The notes: generated by a model not told the origin, from the sequence alone. A stretch of 64,000 nt of DNA from F23-D06 sp045130275 (GCA_045130275.1 JBGUPL010000014.1:45390-109389), one strand, 5' to 3'. Positions 16,717 through 25,577 are shown, counted from the stretch's first letter. A program made the numbers and translations.

Positions 16717-17214
16717 TTAGTTACCTTTCGGACACTTGTCACCTTCTTTCTTGCATCCATGTCCTTCTCCTTTGGGGCATCCAGGCTTGTCACCTTTGCA
16801 GCAAGGTTTGCCTTCGCCTTTTTTGCATCCACCGCAGCAGCCCATTTCGTCGAAAGCGGCTTTGCGGTCATCGAGAGAAAGTTTGTCCCAGTTGAGCATA
16901 GCGGCCTCGAATTTGGCTTTTTTCTCTTCCTGGGCCTTTTTCATGGCCTGCATTTCATCGTATTTGGCTTTACGCTGGTCGAGCAACTCAGCCTTGCGCT
17001 CGTCGGTGATGTTTTCCCAGTTCTGCCAATCCTCGGCAGCTTTCTTGCAGGCTTCCATCTCGGCCTTCTGCTCCTCGGTCATCTCCTTGCAGCAGGGTTT
17101 GTCCTGAGCTTGCATTTCGGTGCACTCAGCCGCTTTTTCGGCGGGCTTGTTGTTGTTGCAGGCGATGAAAGTCATGCAGCATAAGGCTGCCATCATGATA
17201 AAAAGTTTCTTCAT
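16717..17214 (-). CDS. Cysteine-rich lipoprotein with a Lys/Cys/Gly tail
   Basis: 165 residues, family not recognised. A lipoprotein signal ends in TFIAC (lipobox Cys19). The centre (about 45-120) is a charged, probably helical segment full of Glu/Lys and beginning MTEEQKAEMEACKK, loosely like the LTXXQ helices of Spy/CpxP. The last 40 residues carry many Cys in short spacings (CCGGCKKGEGKPCC, then CPKGEGHGC and CPKGN), which looks like a metal-binding or redox tail at the membrane surface (inference). It shares a promoter with purN, an odd partner. Confidence 0.75.
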   Translation of the reverse strand: MKKLFIMMAALCCMTFIACNNNKPAEKAAECTEMQAQDKPCCKEMTEEQKAEMEACKKAAEDWQNWENITDERKAELLDQRKAKYDEMQAMKKAQEEKKAKFEAAMLNWDKLSLDDRKAAFDEMGCCGGCKKGEGKPCCKGDKPGCPKGEGHGCKKEGDKCPKGN

Positions 17215-17257
17215 TTTTTTTCGATTTTGATTTGATAAAGATGATTAGTTATTCGGT

Positions 17258-17266
17258 GCGAAAGTA
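17258..17266 (-). promoter_or_regulatory. -7-like box for the lipoprotein-purN pair
   Basis: The minus strand reads TACTTTCGC, one base off consensus, about 45 bases before the ATG at 17214. Confidence 0.4.
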
Positions 17267-17354
17267 CATTTTTTTCAATCATCGGTTTGTTTAAAAATCT
17301 TAAAATTTCATTGCGCAATCCAGCCCTGGTGACGGAGTCGCTGTTTCAGAGCTG

Positions 17355-18215
17355 TTAACGAAATTTCCGGTGATTGAGGAAACGGTTCTCTTTCTCAATT
17401 TCCAACATTCGTGCCCGAGTCTTCTCCGAGAAGAACGCATCGGATAATTTTTCCTCCAAATAACTGATAGCCATATCGTTAGGGTGGCATAAATCTTTGG
17501 AGTAAAAACGATAGTCGCGCAAATCGTCCATCAGGTATTCGTATGCGGGAAAATAATAGGAAAACTCGTTGTCCACCAATTTTTCAATAGCCAGAAGGAG
17601 CACGGATTTGCTCAAGGAGTTCTCATGCGCCCCGTCTCCTAAGTGGCGGACGGGACTGACTGTGAAGATAACTTTCATTTCGGGGCACGATTCTTTCAAA
17701 AGTTCAAGGGTGCTGCTCCATTGATTGACTATTTTCTTGATGTCCAGCCGAATTCTATCAAATTGGTGGTTCGGGATTTTATGGCAGTTGGATACGATCA
17801 GATCCCGTGGGATGAACTTGTAGCAAAAAGCCGTTCCGAAGGTGATGAACAGATAACGAGTCGCCAGTAAGTGATTTGAGCTCGTTTCCAAAGATTCGTC
17901 GATGTTGGATTCGAATTCCTCGTAATTTTCTTTTGAAAAGCGGCCGTGATGGGCGAAACTGACCCAAAGGTCGCGGTATTTGTAAAAATAACGATTCTTG
18001 TCGAAAAGGTCGGGTTGAAGCATGAATCGCAATGCCCGATCTATGGAGATTGGGTTGAAAAGCACTCCAAAAGGGTTTGAACACACATTGAAACGGTGTG
18101 TGTCGAAGTAATGCCCCATGTTGTCGGAAAAACAGGAGCCTACTAACATTACAGGGTCGGTTTCTTCGATCTGGAATGGGTATTCTGGGGTTGGAATTAT
18201 GGTTCTGAACTGCAT
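17355..18215 (-). CDS. GSCFA domain protein
   Basis: 286 residues with the namesake motif LVGSCFSDNMG at about residues 24-34 and a downstream FITFGTAFCYK segment and SPVRHLGDGAHENS. The GSCFA family resembles SGNH/GDSL esterases, with the Ser of GSCF as likely nucleophile and DLCHPND near the C-terminus supplying the Asp/His. The substrate is unknown. No signal peptide is seen. It begins six bases after the helicase stop, so the two form an operon. Confidence 0.88.
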   Translation of the reverse strand: MQFRTIIPTPEYPFQIEETDPVMLVGSCFSDNMGHYFDTHRFNVCSNPFGVLFNPISIDRALRFMLQPDLFDKNRYFYKYRDLWVSFAHHGRFSKENYEEFESNIDESLETSSNHLLATRYLFITFGTAFCYKFIPRDLIVSNCHKIPNHQFDRIRLDIKKIVNQWSSTLELLKESCPEMKVIFTVSPVRHLGDGAHENSLSKSVLLLAIEKLVDNEFSYYFPAYEYLMDDLRDYRFYSKDLCHPNDMAISYLEEKLSDAFFSEKTRARMLEIEKENRFLNHRKFR

Positions 18216-18221
18216 ATATTC

Positions 18222-20597
18222 TTATTTAGGTATCAATAATTTTGCGAATTTGAGGACAAGGGTTTTGCTGCCGACGGTATCGAAAAGGACAATGGCACGC
18301 GTGTCAGGGCCCTCTCCGGATACGGAATCCACAATGCCGAATCCGAATTTGGTGTGGTAAACCCGGATGCCCGGCCGTATGGCTTCGGGCGAAGCAGGAG
18401 TCCCGATCTGTTCAAGTTGTACGTCACTTTTTGTTTTCATCATAGGTTGGGATGGACTTGAAGCCGTTTTTTTGATTTCTCGGTTGTAACTACTTGAAGA
18501 TGAACTTGATCCAGAGTTAAAACGGAATAATCCCTTTGGCGATGAAGAGGAACGCAAGCCGAAACTTCCGAACCCTTCTGAAGCCTTTTGGGTCACTTTC
18601 AAAAAACGGGTGGGAATCTCTTCCACAAAGCGGCTGTCTTCGCAGGGCCGGCGCTGCCCGTACTGCAGACGAGACATCGCCATGGTGAGAAACACCTCTT
18701 TCCTTGCCCGTGTGAGCGCCACGTAGAACAACCGTCGCTCCTCTTCCATATCATGGCGCGAATCCAAACTTAAGGATGACGGGAAGAGGTTCTCCTCCAT
18801 GCCGGAGACAAATACGTAGTCGAACTCCAGACCTTTGGCCGAATGGATGGTCATCAGGCGAACGACATTGTCTTCCGTGCCGTCTTCTTTTTTGTTCAAG
18901 TCTTTGTCGTCTAACAAGGAAACGGATTGCATGTATTGGTCCAAAGATGGGAAGTAAGTTTCCAGCATCTCTCCGGTCTCCTCGTTGAGGATATTGTCGG
19001 GCTCCCGTTCGGTAAAGCTCTTCATGGCGTTGAGCAACTCGTTGACGTTTTCCACTCGCTCTTTTTCTTCGATGTTCTCCTGCAGTGCTTGAGCGACCCC
19101 GGATTTGCTGACGATCTGCATACCGATTTCGTGGGCGTCCAATTTCGTCAACTGTGCGGAAAAGCCCTTGATCAGGGCGGCGAAATCCCGCAGTTTGGCC
19201 ATGATGCCGCTGTTGAGCCCTGTGTTGTACTGTTCGGTTTTTTCCACAACATCCCACATGGGAACACGGGCTTCTTGGGCAGTCGCCGCGATGCGGGCCA
19301 CGGTGGTGTCCCCGATGCCACGCATAGGGAAGTTGATGACCCGGCGCAGCGATTCCTCGTCATAGTGGTTGATGACCAGCCGGAAATATGCCAACAAAGT
19401 CTTGATTTCCTTCCGGTTGTAGAAGGATATGCTGCCGAATATCTTATAGGGGATGTGGCGTTTCACCATTGCCTCCTCCAATGCGCGGGATTGCGTGTTG
19501 GTGCGGTAGAGTATGGCAAACTGGCGGTTCTCGACATGATCCCTCATTTGTATCTCGAAGATTTTGTTGGCGATTTCCTGCGCCTCGTCGAATTCGGAAG
19601 AAGCCCGTATCACCTCGATCTTTGACCCTTCCGAGTTCTCCGTCCAAACCTCTTTCGGCATCCTGTCCTTGTTGTGTTTGATCACGGCGTTGGCCGCGTT
19701 GACGATGTTTTGGGTGGATCGGTAGTTCTGCTCAAGTTTGAAGATACGGGTGCCGGGGTAGTCACGTTTGAAATTGAGGATGTTTTGTATGTCTGCCCCC
19801 CTAAATCCATAGATGCTTTGCGCATCGTCGCCCACCACGCAAATGTTTTGGTTCAACGCGGATAATCTTTTGATAATCAGATATTGGGCGTAGTTGGTGT
19901 CTTGGTACTCGTCGATGAGGATGTAATTGTATCGGTTTTGGTACTTGTACAGGGCTTCCGGCGAATCACGAAGAAGGACGTTCATGAAATAGAGAAGGTC
20001 GTCGAAGTCCATGGCATTGGCATTGTGCAGCCGGTTGTTGTATTTCGCGAAGATCTCCGCGATCATGGGCTTGTTGGACATCCTGTCGGCCGCCGCTATG
20101 TCCGGGTTCTCCGCGTACTCTTGTGCCGACAGCAGGCTGGATTTGGCCATGGAAATACGGCTCAGTACAAATCCGGGGGTGTACTGCTTGGGATCGAGCC
20201 CCATCTCTTTGATGATGCTTTTGATCAGGGATTTCGAGTCATCCGTGTCATATATGGTGATGTTGTTGCTGAACCCGATTTTTTCGGCTTCGGCACGAAG
20301 GATGCGGTAGAAAACGGAGTGGAATGTCCCCATGGTGACCGCTTTGGCCAATTCGCCGCCAACCAGCTGGATGATACGGTCGCGCATTTCCGCCGCGGCC
20401 TTGTTGGTGAATGTCAAGGCCAAAATCCGGTACGGGCTGATGTTCCTCACGGCCAGCATATACGCAATGCGGTAAGTCAGCACACGCGTTTTTCCCGATC
20501 CTGCACCTGCCAAAACCATAACCGGACCATCCGTTTGCGTCACGGCAACCCTCTGCTGTTCGTTTAGTTCTGATAAGATTCTCTCTTCTGCGTTCAT
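18222..20597 (-). CDS. UvrD/PcrA-type ATP-dependent DNA helicase
   Basis: 791-residue superfamily 1A 3'-5' helicase. Motifs in order: Q-motif LNEQQRVAV, Walker A AGAGSGKTR (about 31-39), motif Ia ALTFTNKAA, Walker B ILIDEYQDTN, motif III GDDAQSIYGFRGA, motif IV LEQNYRS, motif V TIHSAKGLEFDYVF, motif VI YVALTRARKEV. The C-terminal 100 residues carry a Ser-rich linker and a Tudor-like end (VYHTKFGFGIVDSV) as in PcrA. It acts in excision repair or replication-fork clearance. Length is normal. Upstream lies the candidate small RNA. Confidence 0.95.
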   Translation of the reverse strand: MNAEERILSELNEQQRVAVTQTDGPVMVLAGAGSGKTRVLTYRIAYMLAVRNISPYRILALTFTNKAAAEMRDRIIQLVGGELAKAVTMGTFHSVFYRILRAEAEKIGFSNNITIYDTDDSKSLIKSIIKEMGLDPKQYTPGFVLSRISMAKSSLLSAQEYAENPDIAAADRMSNKPMIAEIFAKYNNRLHNANAMDFDDLLYFMNVLLRDSPEALYKYQNRYNYILIDEYQDTNYAQYLIIKRLSALNQNICVVGDDAQSIYGFRGADIQNILNFKRDYPGTRIFKLEQNYRSTQNIVNAANAVIKHNKDRMPKEVWTENSEGSKIEVIRASSEFDEAQEIANKIFEIQMRDHVENRQFAILYRTNTQSRALEEAMVKRHIPYKIFGSISFYNRKEIKTLLAYFRLVINHYDEESLRRVINFPMRGIGDTTVARIAATAQEARVPMWDVVEKTEQYNTGLNSGIMAKLRDFAALIKGFSAQLTKLDAHEIGMQIVSKSGVAQALQENIEEKERVENVNELLNAMKSFTEREPDNILNEETGEMLETYFPSLDQYMQSVSLLDDKDLNKKEDGTEDNVVRLMTIHSAKGLEFDYVFVSGMEENLFPSSLSLDSRHDMEEERRLFYVALTRARKEVFLTMAMSRLQYGQRRPCEDSRFVEEIPTRFLKVTQKASEGFGSFGLRSSSSPKGLFRFNSGSSSSSSSYNREIKKTASSPSQPMMKTKSDVQLEQIGTPASPEAIRPGIRVYHTKFGFGIVDSVSGEGPDTRAIVLFDTVGSKTLVLKFAKLLIPK

Positions 20598-20698
20598 TTT
20601 GTTTTGATAAGTCGGTTGATTATATAATTTAGATTAAATTGTTAAAATATTCCTATAAAAAAATTATTTCAAAATTAATTTTGAAAAGAAATATTTTG

Positions 20699-20707
20699 TA
20701 TCTTTGC
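20699..20707 (+). promoter_or_regulatory. -7 box with no protein gene behind it
   Basis: TATCTTTGC, with a TTTG at 20680-20683 (15-base gap, the same spacing as at the tonB promoter). The next plus-strand protein gene is more than 1 kb away, which suggests a non-coding transcript. Confidence 0.6.
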
Positions 20708-20712
20708 CTCGT

Positions 20713-20820
20713 CGAAAGCAATGACAAAGGGCTGCCGGTAAGTCCCACCTATTTTACACATTATTATTAAATCCCACCTGTTATTTGGCAATTACTCAAA
20801 AAATCCGGCGGCCCTTTTCT
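20713..20820 (+). ncRNA. Candidate small RNA, about 105 nt
   Basis: Bases 20726-20738 pair with 20805-20817 in a 13-bp stem containing one G-U pair, closing a loop of 66 bases; a TTTT-C-T-ATTTT tract follows as a possible terminator. The loop holds two copies of TCCCACCT (20743-20750 and 20772-20779). Start is inferred from the -7 box at 20699. It does not look like SRP RNA (no GGAA-type domain IV) or tmRNA and is shorter than 6S RNA. It sits between the divergent kinase-like and helicase genes. Confidence 0.5.
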
Positions 20821-21376
20821 ATTTTGAAAGCTGGTGGATCACGGTTTCCACTTGGCGATAGAGGTCTTCGAAATCGCCGTTGTTGAGGAAAACATGGTCA
20901 GCCATTTGCATGCATCGACTGAGGTTCTGATGGTTGGGGTCGTCGGAGGACATTTCGCGCGCTTCGTTTTCGATGAAGGTTTCGTAGCTTATGTGATCGG
21001 TTTCGGATCCGCGCCCCACGATGCGTTCATAGCGGATTTTAGGGTCGGCGTCAACGGCGAAGAGCAGAAAATCCTCGTGTTGGCGAAGCGATTCAACCTC
21101 CCCTGGGGTGCGCACGCTTTCGATGATGGCGTTTTCCCCGTTTTCGGCGGCCTGCAGATAGAGCTGGTCGGTGATGTATGACGGGGAATGGTTGGCACGC
21201 AAATCGTTGGCCACCACCACAAAGGTGTCGCGGTTCAGTTCCATGCCTCGGCGAAGGGCCTCTTCGATGAGGTACCCCCGAACGGAGTAGTGCTTGTACC
21301 CGTAATGTTCTATCAGATAATCAACGATGGTGCCTTTGCCGGCCCCCAAAGTTCCTGTTATGCCTATGATCTTCAT
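20819..21376 (-). CDS. P-loop nucleotide-kinase-like protein
   Basis: 185 residues with the P-loop GTLGAGKGT at positions 8-16 and the arrangement of small-molecule kinases: DYLIEHYGYKHYSVRGYL, IIESVRTPGEV, and RYERIVGRGSETD as a lid. It resembles the dephospho-CoA kinase / UPF0200 group but not closely enough for a name; a dNMP kinase is another option. The product is cytosolic. The promoter at 21481 gives a leader of about 98 bases with a hairpin at 21453-21468. Confidence 0.7.
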   Translation of the reverse strand: MKIIGITGTLGAGKGTIVDYLIEHYGYKHYSVRGYLIEEALRRGMELNRDTFVVVANDLRANHSPSYITDQLYLQAAENGENAIIESVRTPGEVESLRQHEDFLLFAVDADPKIRYERIVGRGSETDHISYETFIENEAREMSSDDPNHQNLSRCMQMADHVFLNNGDFEDLYRQVETVIHQLSK

Positions 21377-21452
21377 ATCGCAAGTTGTTCAATCGTCAAA
21401 TAAAAATACATCTCAATTATACTGAAAAATAATTGAGCATTAGAAGGTTCGT

Positions 21453-21468
21453 GCGAGGAAATCCTCGC
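21453..21468 (-). promoter_or_regulatory. Hairpin in the kinase-like gene leader
   Basis: Perfect 7-bp inverted repeat GCGAGGA / TCCTCGC with a two-base spacer, within the first 25 bases of the predicted transcript. Role unknown. Confidence 0.4.
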
Positions 21469-21480
21469 TTTCTTGAATCT

Positions 21481-21489
21481 GCAAAGATA
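21481..21489 (-). promoter_or_regulatory. -7 box for the kinase-like gene
   Basis: The minus strand reads TATCTTTGC. From 21490 to 21776 nothing else was recognised; the stretch is A/T-rich and without a credible gene. Confidence 0.55.
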
Positions 21490-21776
21490 CAAAATCATCG
21501 GGAAAATCCACCATGGGTCTGTTTTTTTGGAAATCCTTCTTTCTCAGCTGTTCCTGCGTGGTTTAATGGGTTTACCGCGGTAGAATCGCGAGACTCTTGG
21601 ATGTTTTTCACAAAAAGGACTTGCTCGGCTCCTTATATTGATGATATTTTATTGAAAATCAGCTATTTATAATGCTATTTTCTTGTAATTAGTTGTAGGA
21701 CAGGGCGTCTGGATTACAATTAATTGTCGTTTGAACAATATTTTTGAATGTGTGACGTTTGTATTCAAAAAAAGCG

Positions 21777-21785
21777 TATTTTTGC
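21777..21785 (+). promoter_or_regulatory. -7 box for the TonB gene
   Basis: TATTTTTGC with TTTG at 21758-21761, a 15-base gap. Confidence 0.6.
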
Positions 21786-21828
21786 TGACCGAATTAAAAT
21801 GTGTTTATAACGTTAAAAACAAATCAAT

Positions 21829-22518
21829 ATGATTGCAAAGAAAACAGACAAAGGAAACTTGGAAAACAAGCGGGGCTTGTTTCTTCTTGTCGGATTTGCT
21901 GTGGTTTTAGGTCTTGTTTACGCCGGTTTCGAACTTTTTGCCAGCGAGGATAAGGCGCCCGCATTTGAGATGTTGGATGACGATTTCGTCACTGTTGTGG
22001 ACGATGACGTGATCGCTACCGACCAAACCCCTCCCCCTCCGCAAGAGCAGCCTCAGCAAACCCAAGAAGTTGTGCTGAACATCGTGGAAAACAATATCAA
22101 AGTCAATACCGACCTTACTTTTGACGTCGAGTTCAATGAGGATGAGGCAATTGTTGATTTTGGCGACGAGGAAGTTGATATTGTGGACGAGGAGACTTCA
22201 GAAGAACCTCCCGTGCAATGGTCTGAGGAGATGCCTGAGTTCCCGGGCGGTCCGGAAGCTCTGCAAGCTTTCCTGAAACGCGAAATCCAGTATCCCGAGA
22301 TGGCCAGAAACAACGGTATCACCGGTACTGTTCTGGTTGAGTTCGTGGTTGAAAAGGACGGCCGCGTCAGCAATGCGAAAGTTAAAGTCCCCTTGTTCCC
22401 TGATTGCGACAAGGAGGCCGTGCGCGGTGTCATGGCAATGCCGAAATGGAAACCCGGAAAGAACATGGGCAAACCCGTCCGCTGCTTCTTCCAGGTCCCC
22501 GTCACCTTTACCATGTAA
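21829..22518 (+). CDS. TonB family energy transducer
   Basis: 229 residues. One N-terminal membrane anchor (about 17-37, GLFLLVGFAVVLGLVYAGF), a periplasmic linker with a Pro/Gln stretch (PPPPQEQPQQ) and a strongly acidic middle, then the TonB C-terminal domain (about 145-229) with MPEFPGGPEALQAFL, QYPEMARNNGITGTV and VPVTFTM. It passes the proton-motive force from an ExbB/ExbD complex to outer-membrane receptors; those partners are not in the window. It is a single-gene unit with its own promoter and terminator. Confidence 0.93.
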   Translation: MIAKKTDKGNLENKRGLFLLVGFAVVLGLVYAGFELFASEDKAPAFEMLDDDFVTVVDDDVIATDQTPPPPQEQPQQTQEVVLNIVENNIKVNTDLTFDVEFNEDEAIVDFGDEEVDIVDEETSEEPPVQWSEEMPEFPGGPEALQAFLKREIQYPEMARNNGITGTVLVEFVVEKDGRVSNAKVKVPLFPDCDKEAVRGVMAMPKWKPGKNMGKPVRCFFQVPVTFTM

Positions 22519-22533
22519 TGTTGTTATTACGCT

Positions 22534-22579
22534 AACGAAAAAGAGGGAAGTCCATTCGGATTTCCCTCTTTTCGTTTTT
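22534..22579 (+). terminator. Terminator after tonB
   Basis: Stem AACGAAAAAGAGGGAA pairing with TTCCCTCTTTTCGTT (one bulged A), ending in TTTTT. The A-rich left arm could also work for the convergent minus-strand operon. Confidence 0.8.
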
Positions 22580-22598
22580 GTGTGCGGCAGACAAGCTG

Positions 22599-22994
22599 TC
22601 AATATTTCCGTTTCAGAATCTCCGACCAAACAACCCCCTTGAATACTTCCTCTTCGTCCAAGGAGAGGCTGAGGTGAGGCTGCTCGGTCTTTTGTGCTGT
22701 AGTTGCCGCAGTCTCCGTGGCGGCGTTTTGGACGAAAGCCTGCTCGAAGTCGCGTTCGCTCATTGTTTCGTATGAGAAATATTCATTGTCCGTTGTCGTT
22801 TCAGCTTGCGGCATCACCCGTTTTTTTTTCGTTTTAGGCTGTACGGTCTCCCCCTCATCGGGCTCGATCGTAATCGGCCGCGCCATGCCCTTTTTCGTCT
22901 GCCGTTGCGGCTCATCCTTTTTCATGTTTTTCACAAATGACACGGCAACCGTGCCTGCGATGAGCAAAATGTATAATAACGTGTCAAAGTCCAT
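22599..22994 (-). CDS. Small membrane-anchored hypothetical protein
   Basis: 131 residues; family not recognised. A single N-terminal helix (MDFDTLLYILLIAGTVAVSFV) followed by a basic patch (KNMKKDEPQRQTKK) and a low-complexity acidic and Thr/Ala/Gln-rich cytosolic tail. It begins five bases after the stop of the YihY gene and is the last gene of the operon from 25403. Confidence 0.75.
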   Translation of the reverse strand: MDFDTLLYILLIAGTVAVSFVKNMKKDEPQRQTKKGMARPITIEPDEGETVQPKTKKKRVMPQAETTTDNEYFSYETMSERDFEQAFVQNAATETAATTAQKTEQPHLSLSLDEEEVFKGVVWSEILKRKY

Positions 22995-22999
22995 ATTGA

Positions 23000-24016
23000 T
23001 TACTTTTTATGATCCTTATTGGTCTGTAAATCTTTGTTTCCCTTTTCAATCTGGTCACTGAGTTTGTTGTTCTCGCTTTTGGCTTTAGCAATGCTGACGT
23101 TGAGGTCGTAGCAAATAAGGAATGCGGCAGCACTCCAGTTGATCCACAGCAGAATGGCGAAAATAGCTCCCAATGAGCCATATATGAGGTTGTAGTTGTC
23201 AAAATTGGAGAAGTAGAGGTTCAGAATCCACATAAGCACCACCAGTAGGATGGTGCAGGTAGAGGACCCGGCGGAAAAGAAACGGTAGTCACCCCGCTTG
23301 ACAGGGGCGAAGTAGTAGAAAATGCTGATCAAGAAATAAACAGCCGCGTACACTAACAGCCATTTCAGGAAATGGACAGCGAAAGAGTAGAGCTGCGGGT
23401 TGTTGACAAAATGGGTGTGGACGTACCGCACCGCCAATGACGACAAGATGAAAAACGCTGCAACAGCCACAATGATAAGGAATGTCAAGAACATCAAGCC
23501 GGCACTTAACGCGATTTGGTTCAAAATGTTACGTTTCTCCTCTGTGTAGTATGAGGAAGTCATGGCCACGAGGATGCCGTTTATGCAGACAATGGTGAAA
23601 TAAATACCGATAACCAGCATGAATGACGACAAAGTCCCGTTTTGGCGCATCACGACATCCGTGATCATTCCTTCGACTGCCGGCCAAACGTAAGGCGGTA
23701 CGATCGATTCCAATAACGAGATGATAGTGGTTTGGAAGGTCTCCCCGAAAAAGGCGATGGCAGAAAACAGAGCGATGATCATCGGGATGATGGCCACGAA
23801 CACTCGGTAGGTGATGGCGGCAGCCCGCTGGAATACAACTCCTTTACTCAACGACTGACCGAAGAACCGCATCACATCGTACAAGGGTACTTTCATCAGT
23901 CCTGGAAGCGAAATCTCTTTTGATCTGGTCACAAGTTTACCCAATCCGGGTATCCTTTCCATATCGCTGCGCCACTGTCGAAGCTTCAGAGAGATATATC
24001 GTATCAGTCGCTTCAT
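23000..24016 (-). CDS. YihY/BrkB family inner-membrane protein
   Basis: 338 residues with six predicted helices and the family features: LSKGVVFQRAAAITYRVFVAIIPMIIALF near the first helix, and the FNFGSY-like turn here YNLIYGSLGAIFAILLWINW late in the membrane domain. The termini are basic and cytosolic. The function of the family is unsettled (the old RNase BN assignment is obsolete). It follows nadC by 26 bases on the same strand. Confidence 0.9.
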   Translation of the reverse strand: MKRLIRYISLKLRQWRSDMERIPGLGKLVTRSKEISLPGLMKVPLYDVMRFFGQSLSKGVVFQRAAAITYRVFVAIIPMIIALFSAIAFFGETFQTTIISLLESIVPPYVWPAVEGMITDVVMRQNGTLSSFMLVIGIYFTIVCINGILVAMTSSYYTEEKRNILNQIALSAGLMFLTFLIIVAVAAFFILSSLAVRYVHTHFVNNPQLYSFAVHFLKWLLVYAAVYFLISIFYYFAPVKRGDYRFFSAGSSTCTILLVVLMWILNLYFSNFDNYNLIYGSLGAIFAILLWINWSAAAFLICYDLNVSIAKAKSENNKLSDQIEKGNKDLQTNKDHKK

Positions 24017-24042
24017 AAAGTATTTTGTAGAAGTAATTAGTT

Positions 24043-24891
24043 TTATACCAGTGATTTAAGGCTCATATCCAGACTTTTGATCTGGTGGGTGAAGGCGCCG
24101 ACTGAGATGAAATCGACACCCGTGACAGCGTAGTCGTGAAGCGTTTCGCGAACGATACCGCCTGAGGCTTCGGTTTCCATACGGTGATCAACCAGTTTCA
24201 CGCCTTCGCGGATCATATCCGGAGTGAAATTGTCGAACATGATTCGCTGGACGCCCCCGTGTTCGAGTACGCGTTGCACATCGTCCAAACTACGTGTCTC
24301 AATTTCGATATTTAACTGTAAATTATTGTCCTTCAGATATTTATTTGCAGCGTCAATAGCCTTCTCAATACCACCGGCAAAGTCGATGTGGTTGTCTTTC
24401 AGCATCATCATGTCATAGAGCCCGAAACGGTGATTTTGCGCGCCGCCGACCGTCACCGCATATTTTTCGAAGATTCGCATATTGGGGGTGGTCTTGCGTG
24501 TATCGAGCAGAATGACGTCGGTATCTTTCACTAAATCAACGTATTCTCGAGTTGTTGTGGCGATACCGCTCATGCGTTGCATGAAGTTGAGAAGCGTTCT
24601 TTCGGCGGTAAGCATGTTCCGTGAAGAACCGTGCAGAGTGAACGCGATATCGCCCTTGCGCACGGCAGTTCCGTCAGGAAGCAAAAGGTTCATTTGGATG
24701 TTGTCATCGACTTGACGCAGCACTTCGCGTGCCACGTCCACACCGGCCAGTATGCCATCTTGTTTGACAAGCAGTTTCATGTCGCCTTGCGCCTCAGCCG
24801 GGATGCATGAGAGCGATGAGTGGTCGCCGTTGCCGATATCTTCTCGTAACGTCAACGCTATTAATTCTTTAACTTTGTCTGTGATAATCAT
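24043..24891 (-). CDS. nadC: Nicotinate-nucleotide pyrophosphorylase (carboxylating)
   Basis: 282-residue quinolinate phosphoribosyltransferase, converting quinolinate and PRPP to NaMN, CO2 and PPi in de novo NAD synthesis. Seen: LREDIGNGDHSS, AERTLLNFMQRMSGIAT, the PRPP-side DTRKTTPNMR, the NHRFGLYDMMMLKDNH signature, IEIETRSLDDV and the C-terminal SVGAFTHQIKSLDMSL. Length is normal. Its ATG overlaps the upstream lipoprotein stop by four bases, so translation is coupled. nadA and nadB are not present here. Confidence 0.96.
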   Translation of the reverse strand: MIITDKVKELIALTLREDIGNGDHSSLSCIPAEAQGDMKLLVKQDGILAGVDVAREVLRQVDDNIQMNLLLPDGTAVRKGDIAFTLHGSSRNMLTAERTLLNFMQRMSGIATTTREYVDLVKDTDVILLDTRKTTPNMRIFEKYAVTVGGAQNHRFGLYDMMMLKDNHIDFAGGIEKAIDAANKYLKDNNLQLNIEIETRSLDDVQRVLEHGGVQRIMFDNFTPDMIREGVKLVDHRMETEASGGIVRETLHDYAVTGVDFISVGAFTHQIKSLDMSLKSLV

Positions 24892-25403
24892 TTTTTTACT
24901 ATTATTTCGGGGGTGGTGATGGTGTCGCTGTGGTGAAGGGCGCGGTCAACGAGCCAACAGGTAAGTCTCACCGTGTCATACGGAGAGTAAGGGTTGTTGA
25001 TGTAAGTGAGAATGGTCAGTTTGCCTTCAATAGATTCGGGAACATTGTCGCTAAAGTGCGGCAATCTGGCGTGTAGTGGGGTTGGCAGATCGATTTTTGT
25101 CCACTCACCATGTTGTTTTTCATAAAAATCGATAAATAAGTTGTAATAGTAAGGGGAGTCCACGGCAAAAATGGGATTATTGTCTGTGCCATCCAATCCA
25201 ATATCGCCGTCACCGTCTTGAAAATATAGGGTTAACTCTGCCTGGCTGTCGGAGCCTGCGCCGTTGTCAACCTTTTCGAGCGATAGAAATTCGATATGGG
25301 GGACGATGGAGTACTTTGTTTCATGACGGCAACAGGTTAATGCGACCGTAAGCACGCAAATGGCAAATCCAGAAAAGCAATATTTCACCCAACGAGGCAT
25401 CAT
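24888..25403 (-). CDS. Small lipoprotein of unknown function
   Basis: 171 residues; not recognised. The N-terminus (MMPRWVKYCFSGFAICVLTVALTCC) is a lipoprotein signal with the lipid Cys at about 24. The mature part contains the acidic FQDGDGDIGLDGTDNNPIF, which resembles a calcium-binding loop common in Bacteroidetes lipoproteins, and later beta-rich sequence with aromatic residues. It heads the operon with nadC, YihY and a small membrane protein, and overlaps nadC by four bases. Promoter at 25422. Confidence 0.8.
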   Translation of the reverse strand: MMPRWVKYCFSGFAICVLTVALTCCRHETKYSIVPHIEFLSLEKVDNGAGSDSQAELTLYFQDGDGDIGLDGTDNNPIFAVDSPYYYNLFIDFYEKQHGEWTKIDLPTPLHARLPHFSDNVPESIEGKLTILTYINNPYSPYDTVRLTCWLVDRALHHSDTITTPEIIVKK

Positions 25404-25421
25404 TCATAAAATTATCAGCCT

Positions 25422-25430
25422 GCAAAAATA
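25422..25430 (-). promoter_or_regulatory. -7 box for the lipoprotein-nadC operon
   Basis: The minus strand reads TATTTTTGC, 18 bases before the ATG. Confidence 0.6.
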
Positions 25431-25577
25431 ATGAAATATTTGTCTTGTTCGGCACATATCCTTTTAAAATAGTGTAAAGATGCGGTTTTCAGAGAAATAA
25501 ACAGAAGTCGGTTCGGCGTGGTGAGCGAAACCGTATGGTTGTTTTCCGGCAGAGCTGGTCTTGCTCAACCCGAAACG

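Noticed and set aside
21433..21672. A 79-codon open frame in the gap before tonB
   Set aside because: Starts at TTG across a minus-strand promoter and hairpin, and its composition is not protein-like.
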